DNA of 64,000 nt from an uncultured Clostridia bacterium. GTDB taxonomy: Bacteria; Bacillota; Clostridia; Christensenellales; CAG-917. The stretch covers positions 190,691 to 254,690 of the forward strand of contig CALVTS010000001.1 in NCBI GenBank assembly GCA_944363035.1. Direction: 5' to 3'. Of this stretch, positions 58,554 through 64,000 are shown piece by piece. The translations under genes and the position numbers were made by a program. The notes beneath the pieces were generated by a model. That model was not told the origin of the DNA. It saw only the letters and a list, made by a program, of their open reading frames with translations, and ran no database searches. Every line of letters starts with the position of its first letter. Position 1 is the stretch's first letter.

Positions 58554-59254
58554 CAGTCGTAAAGCTCCTTTATCCTCTCGGTGCGTCTGCCCTCCCCGTC
58601 CGTGACGTACAATGCGTCCGTCCTGAGCCCCGGGCGTCCTCCCTTGCGCGCCGTCATCACGAAACTGCCCGCCTCGGCGTCGGGACGGGGGAATATCAGG
58701 GTGAGGGTCTTGGGTTCCAGCCCGTGCGCTCTGAAAGAGCTCACGGCGTCCGCGAGCCTCTCTGCGCGCATGACCAGAGTGAAGTCTCCTCCGAAACGCA
58801 GGCACTCCGCGCCCGTGGCGATGAAATCCTCCAACCTCGCTTCGCTCTCCCTTTTTGCGAGAGCGTTCCTGCCTCCGTCGCCGCCGTCCGAGAAGTCGAA
58901 ATAGGGCGGATTGCACACCACCTTGTCGAAACTCTCTCTGCCCAGCTCGCGGGACGCGCCTCTGACGTCGCGGCATACGAGGGTCATCCTCCCCTCCAGC
59001 CCGCACCTTTCGGCATTGCGCGCGGCGAGGGCGACCGCCCTCTCGTCCACATCCAGCCCCACGGCATCCCGCACCCCCTTTTTCAGGAGGGCGAGGACGC
59101 TCATTATCCCCGTGCCGCAACCGAGGTCGAGAAGTCTGTCCCGGCTGCCTGCGCGGAGCAGATTGGCGCATATCACGGAATCCTGAGTGAAAAGATACCC
59201 CTCCGTGTCCTGCAACACGGAAAAGCCTCTCCCCAGATCCACGGCGTATTCCAT
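58553..59254 (-). CDS. tRNA1(Val) (adenine-37-N6)-methyltransferase-like protein
   Basis: A 233-residue class I SAM methyltransferase of the TrmN6/YfiC group. Motif I is LLDLGCGTGIMSVLAL (42-57), followed by VGLDVDERAV and the target-base motif VVCNPPYFDF. The N-terminal GYLFTQDSVICANLL is typical of this family. Start and stop codons overlap those of rplI and rsmI (TGATG junctions), so all three are translationally coupled. Confidence 0.88.
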   Translation of the reverse strand: MEYAVDLGRGFSVLQDTEGYLFTQDSVICANLLRAGSRDRLLDLGCGTGIMSVLALLKKGVRDAVGLDVDERAVALAARNAERCGLEGRMTLVCRDVRGASRELGRESFDKVVCNPPYFDFSDGGDGGRNALAKRESEARLEDFIATGAECLRFGGDFTLVMRAERLADAVSSFRAHGLEPKTLTLIFPRPDAEAGSFVMTARKGGRPGLRTDALYVTDGEGRRTERIKELYD

Positions 59255-59700
59255 CAGGCGCGCTCTACGCGGATCTTCACGCGCGTGGATATCTCGGGGT
59301 ACACTCTCACGGTCACCTCGAAGTCTCCGAAATCGCGGATGCTTTCCTTTATCTCTATCTTCTTCTTGTCAATGTCGTAGCCCATCGCGGCGAGAGCCTC
59401 TGAGATGTTCTCTCCCGTTACGGAACCGAACATCTTGCCGCCGTTGTCGCCGCCGCGCATCTTGACGGTCACCACCACGTCTTTGAGTTCCTTGACCGTC
59501 TCCAATGCCGCGGCGCGTTCCGCCGCGGTCTTCGCCTCCTGCGCCTTCCTGCGTTGTTCGGCGACATAGAGATTCTGGGTGGTGCCCTCCGTGGCGAGCC
59601 CCTTTTTCAAGAGGAAGTTGCGGGCGTAGCCGTCGTTGACCTCCACGATCTCGCCCTTTTTGCCTGTGCCTTTGACGTCCTGATTGAGAATGACTTTCAT
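59254..59700 (-). CDS. rplI: 50S ribosomal protein L9
   Basis: 148 residues. The N-terminal domain has [20 protein letters not shown] and the signature [13 protein letters not shown]; a long charged helix links to the C-terminal domain ([20 protein letters not shown]). GGAGAACAG before the ATG and a strong promoter at 59722 mark it as the operon head. Confidence 0.97.
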   Translation of the reverse strand: MKVILNQDVKGTGKKGEIVEVNDGYARNFLLKKGLATEGTTQNLYVAEQRRKAQEAKTAAERAAALETVKELKDVVVTVKMRGGDNGGKMFGSVTGENISEALAAMGYDIDKKKIEIKESIRDFGDFEVTVRVYPEISTRVKIRVERA

Positions 59701-59721
59701 GACTGTTCTCCTTTTGAGAGG

Positions 59722-59750
59722 ATTATACCACACCCACCGCCGAAAGACAA
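59722..59750 (-). promoter_or_regulatory. Promoter of the rplI operon
   Basis: On the - strand TTGTCT (59745-59750), a 17-bp spacer and TATAAT (59722-59727). The leader is about 15 nt and contains AAAAGGAG. Confidence 0.78.
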
Positions 59751-59923
59751 TCCCGAGGATGCTCTCCCCCTCCGCTCTTTTAGTCCTCCGCACCGCCGAT
59801 CTATGCCGGAGCGGAATGACAAGAAGCAAAGCTCGCGTTCCTTTTTTATCGGTTTTTGGGGAATGATCTCCTTTCGGGTGTAAATTTCCCTTTCGATGTC
59901 AAGACTATCCCAGGAGGTGGCAT

Positions 59924-60238
59924 ATGAAAGAAATAATCTGCGAAACGTCCAACTGCGAACACAACCTGAAATGCCGTTGCCTTGCGGGGATAATCTCGGT
60001 GGGCGACGGCGCGAAATGCCTGAGCCGCATAAAGAGGGAGGGCGGCGCGCTCGCCCAGTCCTTTGCGGACGTGGAGGCGGGCGAGGAATTCCACGGCGCC
60101 GAGACGGACAGCATAGTCCAATGTTCGGCAGAGTGCGCGCTCAATTCCGAGGGGGTGTGTTCTGCCGACAAGATCACGGTGAAGGACGCGCTGTTTTCGG
60201 CAAAATGCCGTTCCCGAGTGCCTTCCTCGGGAAAATGA
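59924..60238 (+). CDS. DUF1540 domain protein with two cysteine repeats
   Basis: A 104-residue protein with two copies of the short DUF1540 metal-binding-like repeat: CETSNCEHNLKCRCLAGIIS near residues 6-25 with a later Cys, and CSAECALNSEGVCSADKITV in the C-terminal half with a later Cys. AGGAGGTGG precedes the ATG. Such small proteins are widespread in Clostridia; function unknown, metal binding is inferred from cysteines. Confidence 0.83.
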   Translation: MKEIICETSNCEHNLKCRCLAGIISVGDGAKCLSRIKREGGALAQSFADVEAGEEFHGAETDSIVQCSAECALNSEGVCSADKITVKDALFSAKCRSRVPSSGK

Positions 60239-60287
60239 GGGGTGGCGCGCTCTGCGCGCGATTTATCATCATCCGCGTTTTAAGCAA

Positions 60288-60318
60288 CAAAAAACGCCGT
60301 TTGAAACGGTGTTTTTTT
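60288..60318. terminator. Bidirectional intrinsic terminator
   Basis: AAAAAACGCCGTTT-GA-AACGGTGTTTTTT between the rightward DUF1540 gene and the leftward O-antigen-ligase-like gene. Confidence 0.85.
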
Positions 60319-60337
60319 GCATTATCAGCGAATTTTC

Positions 60338-61783
60338 TCACGCCGCAACGGTTTCGTGCGGCACACGCTCGTACGCGGGCGCGCCGTACCTCCTGCCCTC
60401 CGCCTCCGCGCCGTAGCGGGTGAAGAGACGGTTGTACACATCCACCTCTCCTTTGAACTGCGGGCGGGAGTTGGTGAGCTGCAATATCCCCGTCGTGACC
60501 AGCACCAGCGCCATTGTCGGGAAGCCCACAAAGGTGCCCGTGTCCATCATGGAGTACGCCTCGAAGCCCAGCCACGCCACCAGTACGAAAAGGTTGAAGG
60601 GATTGGACAATTTCGCAAGCACCTGTTTGAATCGTACGACGTAGTAGAACGCATACGCGGCGACGCCCACTATGCCCATGCTCGCAAGCACCTGGAAGAG
60701 GGTGGAATGGAACCAGTAAAACTGCATGGTGTTGATGTCGAAGTTCTCCCCGACATATCCCATGCCCACGCCGAGGAATGGGTGTTTGGTGAAGAGCTCC
60801 CACGCCTCACGGTAGAGGAGGTCGCGGTTTGAGACCCCGAAGCCCTGATCCAGCAGGCTGTTTATCGCCGCGCTTATCTGATCGAAGAGTACCGCGACAG
60901 CCGCCGCCATCGCCGCGATGGCCACCGCATAGGCGATGAGCATCCTCTTCTTGTCCACGGCTTTGATGAGGGCTATTATCGCGCACACGGGACCCGTGAA
61001 CACCGCCATCAATATGCACCCTCTCGAATAGGTGAGGATGATGCCCACATACTGCGCCACTCCGCACAGCGCGTAGATGCCGCCGTTGCGGTAGCGCGTG
61101 GCGAGATAGAAGCACATTGGCGCGGAAAGGCTGAGGATGGTCGCCGCGTTGTTTTCTATGCCCCAGCCGAAGTTGCGGTATTGCTGTCCCCATTCGGCGG
61201 GAGGGACGTCGGCGCGGATATACCACACCGCGATCTCAAAGAGCACCGCGAACCCCAGCCACATCAGCATTTTTGAGAAATACAGACCCACGTCCCTCTT
61301 GTCGTCCCTGCCCTGGAAGCAGTAGACGAGGAGGTATATCCCGAGCCCCGCAACGCCCAGCACGAGGACGTTTGGGAGACCGCGCATATATTCCTCCGTG
61401 GTGCACACCCCCACGCCGCCGAGGAGCAACGCCACGGATACGGCGAGCTGCGGCAGGGTCATGACGCCGGGACGGTGCATCTTCTTTGCGTTGCGGACGA
61501 TGAAGATGACTATGGCGACCGCAAGCGGGATCATGGCGGGCCACATATACGCGAAATCCGCCACCTGATCCGTGAAGATCATGCACATCGCATAAAACAA
61601 AGGCGCGGTGAGGGGAAGTATGTCGTCGAGAGTGACCAATGCGATACAGGCAAGCCCGATGAGCGCAACGAAACCGAACTCCGCGCTCTCCGCCGTCCAG
61701 CCTATCACCACGATGGCGGCAAAAGCGAAAAGGTAGAGATCGGTGTACGCGAATTTTCGGAATTTTTCCGTAAAAGTAAGCAT
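60338..61783 (-). CDS. O-antigen ligase-like membrane protein (Wzy_C family)
   Basis: A 481-residue protein with about 11-12 helices. The start ATG 61783 has GGAG six bases upstream. The Wzy_C/RfaL-type region includes GIENNAATILSLSAPMCFYL, the large loop with EAWELFTKHPFLGVGMGYVG and the FWFHST-like sequence YWFHSTLFQVLASMGIVGV. Proteins of this family polymerise or ligate polysaccharide from a lipid carrier. No other polysaccharide genes are next to it. A promoter lies at 61828-61856. Confidence 0.86.
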   Translation of the reverse strand: MLTFTEKFRKFAYTDLYLFAFAAIVVIGWTAESAEFGFVALIGLACIALVTLDDILPLTAPLFYAMCMIFTDQVADFAYMWPAMIPLAVAIVIFIVRNAKKMHRPGVMTLPQLAVSVALLLGGVGVCTTEEYMRGLPNVLVLGVAGLGIYLLVYCFQGRDDKRDVGLYFSKMLMWLGFAVLFEIAVWYIRADVPPAEWGQQYRNFGWGIENNAATILSLSAPMCFYLATRYRNGGIYALCGVAQYVGIILTYSRGCILMAVFTGPVCAIIALIKAVDKKRMLIAYAVAIAAMAAAVAVLFDQISAAINSLLDQGFGVSNRDLLYREAWELFTKHPFLGVGMGYVGENFDINTMQFYWFHSTLFQVLASMGIVGVAAYAFYYVVRFKQVLAKLSNPFNLFVLVAWLGFEAYSMMDTGTFVGFPTMALVLVTTGILQLTNSRPQFKGEVDVYNRLFTRYGAEAEGRRYGAPAYERVPHETVAA

Positions 61784-61827
61784 ATGCGTCTCCGTGCGGC
61801 GGCAACCGCTCGCAAGATGATATCTAT

Positions 61828-61856
61828 ATGATACCACCTATCCTCTCCGCGCACAA
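61828..61856 (-). promoter_or_regulatory. Promoter of the O-antigen ligase-like gene
   Basis: On the - strand TTGTGC (61851-61856), a 17-bp spacer and TATCAT (61828-61833). It is divergent from the promoter at 61881. Confidence 0.6.
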
Positions 61857-61880
61857 GTCAAAATCCCTCTTCGCCGCCGA

Positions 61881-61909
61881 TTGACAAATTTCCCGCCTTG
61901 CGTTAACAT
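61881..61909 (+). promoter_or_regulatory. Promoter with leaderless spacing
   Basis: TTGACA (61881-61886), a 17-bp spacer and TAACAT (61904-61909); six bases later comes ATG 61916. No Shine-Dalgarno. Confidence 0.8.
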
Positions 61910-61915
61910 TTCGCC

Positions 61916-62386
61916 ATGAAAGCGAAAGGATTCCTCCCCTGCTTTTCGGAGGGGTGCGACACTCTTATTCTGGGCAGTTTCCCCAGCGTCAAATCGCGGG
62001 AGACGGATTTTTATTACGGCCATCCGCGCAACAGGTTCTGGAAGGTACTCTCGGAGCACTTCGGCGAGCCCCTGCCCTCTTCCGTAGAGGAAAAGAAAGC
62101 TCTCCTTTTCAAGCATGGCATCGCGCTGTGGGACGTCGTGACCGAGTGCGAGATAAAGGGGTCGGAGGACGCGAGCATACGCGACTACGAAGTGGCGGAC
62201 GTGCCCGCGTTCGCGAACGCGCACGGTATCGTGCGCATACTCGTCAACGGCAGACGCGCCCTCGACATCCTCCTCTCTGCGTATCCCGAGCTCGCGGACG
62301 TCGCGATCCTCCTCCCATCCACCTCTCCCGCAAATCCGAGGTTCGACAAGAGCGCATGGGAAAACGCCTTGCCGCCGAAACGCTAA
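61916..62386 (+). CDS. DNA-deoxyinosine glycosylase (uracil-DNA glycosylase superfamily)
   Basis: A 156-residue DNA-repair enzyme of the hypoxanthine-DNA glycosylase branch of the UDG superfamily. The family start is LILGSFPSVKSRE (18-30), followed by FYYGHPRNRFWKVL, the GIALWDVV block and LLPSTSPANPRF near the C-terminus, where the last motif inserts into DNA. It removes deaminated bases such as hypoxanthine. The mRNA is probably leaderless. A terminator lies at 62458. Confidence 0.9.
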   Translation: MKAKGFLPCFSEGCDTLILGSFPSVKSRETDFYYGHPRNRFWKVLSEHFGEPLPSSVEEKKALLFKHGIALWDVVTECEIKGSEDASIRDYEVADVPAFANAHGIVRILVNGRRALDILLSAYPELADVAILLPSTSPANPRFDKSAWENALPPKR

Positions 62387-62457
62387 GGATAAATCCGAAA
62401 ACGCTCCACCGCCTTATCGACAAACCGCGAACATTTTTGCACTTTCAATAAAATCAC

Positions 62458-62486
62458 AAAACCGCGTGTTAATACGCGGTTTTTGT
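62458..62486. terminator. Bidirectional intrinsic terminator
   Basis: AAAACCGCGT-GTTAAT-ACGCGGTTTTT between the glycosylase gene and the leftward SipW-like gene. Confidence 0.85.
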
Positions 62487-62512
62487 CAATTTATATCCCG
62501 TTTTTTGTCAAA

Positions 62513-63067
62513 TCATCCGAGACTATGTCTTCCCGTTTTCTTTCTGCGCAAGTCGAAGGGAGGAAGAAAGACCGCGCCGAGCGCGTCCGCGCCCATTGAG
62601 ATGACGCCCGCGAATGCTACTGCAAGCCCTGCCGCGAGCCCGAAGGTCTTTGCGCCCGCGAGCGCGGCGATGACCTTACCTGCGGAGGGGGAATGCGCGT
62701 ACGCCCTGCCGAGCACCGCAGAGCGCGGGATCACCGTGACGGAATCCTCTCCCGCGCGCATGGCGACTCTGTCTTCGTCCGCGAAAACCACTCTTCCCGT
62801 AGCCATTCCGTACACCGTGCGATATACCGCAAAATCATCCTTTGCGGGGCTCTCGTCGCCGTATGCCGAAAAGATGACCAGAGTGTCCTCGGGGAGCTCT
62901 CCCCTCCCGTCGTCCAGCGCGTAACCGATGCCGAACAGATTGGGATAGCCCGCCGTCACGGTGCACATCATGATACAGACGCAGACTATGAGAGCCCACG
63001 CTCCCGCCGCAACGAGAAGCAGAGGGAGATATCGCGCGAGAGCTGTCTTTTCGGTGCGTTCCCGCAT
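62513..63067 (-). CDS. SipW-like membrane protein, signal peptidase I fold, probably lacking the catalytic serine
   Basis: 184 residues with an N-terminal helix (LPLLLVAAGAWALIVCVCIM) and a C-terminal helix (GLAAGLAVAFAGVISM), with a beta-rich extracytoplasmic part between. Arrangement and the motif-like pieces LPEDTLVIFSAYG and DDFAVYRTVYG resemble ER-type signal peptidase SipW. At the place of the usual SGSM serine motif I read YALDDGRG, so the nucleophile may be missing. Two bases separate it from the upstream gene, whose product looks like a SipW-dependent surface protein. Assignment is tentative. Confidence 0.5.
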   Translation of the reverse strand: MRERTEKTALARYLPLLLVAAGAWALIVCVCIMMCTVTAGYPNLFGIGYALDDGRGELPEDTLVIFSAYGDESPAKDDFAVYRTVYGMATGRVVFADEDRVAMRAGEDSVTVIPRSAVLGRAYAHSPSAGKVIAALAGAKTFGLAAGLAVAFAGVISMGADALGAVFLPPFDLRRKKTGRHSLG

Positions 63068-63069
63068 TT

Positions 63070-64000
63070 TCAGAAAGCGATGCTCGCCGTGACGCTGACC
63101 GAGAGCGAGGCTCTTTCCCCGCTCCCTTCGGGATAGAGTTTGTATAGTCTGCGGTTCCCCGACGGATCGGACGACGCCTCGGCGTCGCCGTCATATGCAG
63201 AGAGGGAGTACAGCCCGCCCTTTTCATATCTCACCGCTCCGTCCAGCAGACTTTCAAATCCCGTCGAAGAGTCTTCGGGCACCAACAGCCACACGGCGCA
63301 GTCCTCGGTGAGGTCGTCGGAGGACGCGGGCGTGCGGAACACCCCGTTTTCCTCCACGCTCACGGTGACGTCGTTCATGTACAATACGCCCTCTCTCACC
63401 TCGGCGTACGCCTCGGCAAGCGGGAACTGCCTCACCGTGAAGGAGTCCTCGTCTCCGCCCGTCGCAAAGGCGTTCGCCGTCCTTGCGCCCGCCTCTACGG
63501 CAAATCCCTCGGGAAAAGCGCACCCCGCCGAACAGAGCGCGAGGCAATATTCCTCGTAAGTCGCGGTGGAGGCGTTCTCCGCCCGGACGAGGCACTCCGC
63601 GTCCGAGTAAAATTCGGAGGGCCACATCCAACACAACAGCACGCCCACCGCGAGTTTGGCGGCAATATCCACCGGGTCGCGGGAGACATCCGCCACTTTC
63701 ACCGACTCTCCCTCGGGGGTCTTTACGAAAAGAGCGTCCATGCCCGGGAATGCGTAGTCGGAAAAGAAGGAGCCCTCCTCTGTCTTGCCCTCCGCCGAGG
63801 TCAGATAAAAGATGACGGGGATGCCGCTCTCGTTTGAGACGGAAAATGTCCATACAGGCGAAAGGTCGCCGAAATCCTGCCCTGCGAGCGGAGCAGAACC
63901 GCTGTCTCCCGGGAGGATGACGCCGTCATCGAATAGGTCTATTGTGTAAGTGGTGTCGCGAAATTCCGTCTCGCCCGCAGTCGCTTGGTCGGAATCCCAA
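63070..64000 (-). CDS. Surface protein with TasA/camelysin-like traits, N-terminus outside window
   Basis: Open frame from the right edge to 63070, at least 310 residues, without a start in the window except internal ATGs. Early visible sequence (TTYTIDLFDDGVILPGDSGS, then WTFSVSNESGIPVIFYLT) resembles the beta-sandwich of TasA/camelysin-type proteins. The end is beta-rich (YKLYPEGSGERASLSVSVTA). It is followed within 2 bp by the SipW-like gene, as in tasA-sipW operons. Identification is by pattern and context only. Confidence 0.55.
   Translation of the reverse strand, partial: WDSDQATAGETEFRDTTYTIDLFDDGVILPGDSGSAPLAGQDFGDLSPVWTFSVSNESGIPVIFYLTSAEGKTEEGSFFSDYAFPGMDALFVKTPEGESVKVADVSRDPVDIAAKLAVGVLLCWMWPSEFYSDAECLVRAENASTATYEEYCLALCSAGCAFPEGFAVEAGARTANAFATGGDEDSFTVRQFPLAEAYAEVREGVLYMNDVTVSVEENGVFRTPASSDDLTEDCAVWLLVPEDSSTGFESLLDGAVRYEKGGLYSLSAYDGDAEASSDPSGNRRLYKLYPEGSGERASLSVSVTASIAF

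Overview
The window looks like a stretch of chromosome from an uncultured, fairly GC-rich Clostridia-type Bacillota, probably an anaerobe. The evidence is a complete six-gene Rnf complex, GTP-dependent PEP carboxykinase, RNase G with the paired TIGR03960/TIGR03936 proteins, MinD/MinE, SpoVG, DUF4364, DUF1540 and SipW/TasA-like genes, together with strong Shine-Dalgarno sites and clear TTGACA/TATAAT-type promoters. The species cannot be named from sequence alone. No rRNA, tRNA, prophage or CRISPR array was seen.

Layout. 1-1168 is the start of a large exported protein that runs off the left edge. 1169-3906 is a repeat island carrying a REP-associated tyrosine transposase (RAYT). 3904-10481 holds an acyl-CoA synthetase, pckG and an M20 peptidase, with 1.4 kb of gene-free sequence between the last two. 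10847-14044 has two lipoproteins and a DUF4364 protein. 14045-15837 is a second repeat island. 15835-24104 runs leftward: an MDR-type oxidoreductase, then rng, TIGR03936, TIGR03960 and a ROK kinase, then an M50 protease, a small membrane protein, minE and minD. 24224-25998 is a rightward degV plus aldo/keto reductase pair. 25999-27101 is a third repeat island. 27099-30160 is mreB-like, maf and ppx; 30218-35541 is rnfCDGEAB; 35709-36625 is a split TauE permease. 36812-44153 encodes a 1494-residue lipoprotein, a flippase and a DUF421/DUF4363 pair. 44263-46117 has murC and spoVG. 46213-52866 is an operon of a flavin oxidase, GlpB/GlpA-like flavoproteins and an acyl-CoA synthetase. The remainder carries an M23 endopeptidase, a sodium/solute symporter, an HAD phosphatase, rsmI, a TrmN6-like methylase, rplI, an O-antigen-ligase-like protein, a DNA glycosylase and a SipW/TasA-like pair cut by the right edge.

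The most unusual content lies in the intergenic islands. Four families recur: (1) 71-bp palindromes in pairs, one pair directly upstream of the RAYT gene, whose arms differ between copies by compensatory changes; (2) roughly 350-450 bp cassettes of two types that share a three-tier hairpin whose stems have been replaced by other complementary sequences; (3) nested palindromes that start on the stop codon of a leftward gene, again with different complementary arms around constant loops; (4) arrays of a ~32-bp repeat. The three islands that end at 3906, 15837 and 27101 each abut a stop codon. This pattern fits a structured, non-coding, probably mobilised repeat system.

Other points of interest: three genes whose -10 box ends exactly 6 bp before the ATG, so their mRNAs are probably leaderless; a broken mre-min locus lacking mreC, mreD and minC; a ~220-nt leader on pckG; and a flavoenzyme operon that pairs an alkyl-DHAP-synthase-like protein with GlpA/GlpB-like enzymes and an acyl-CoA synthetase.
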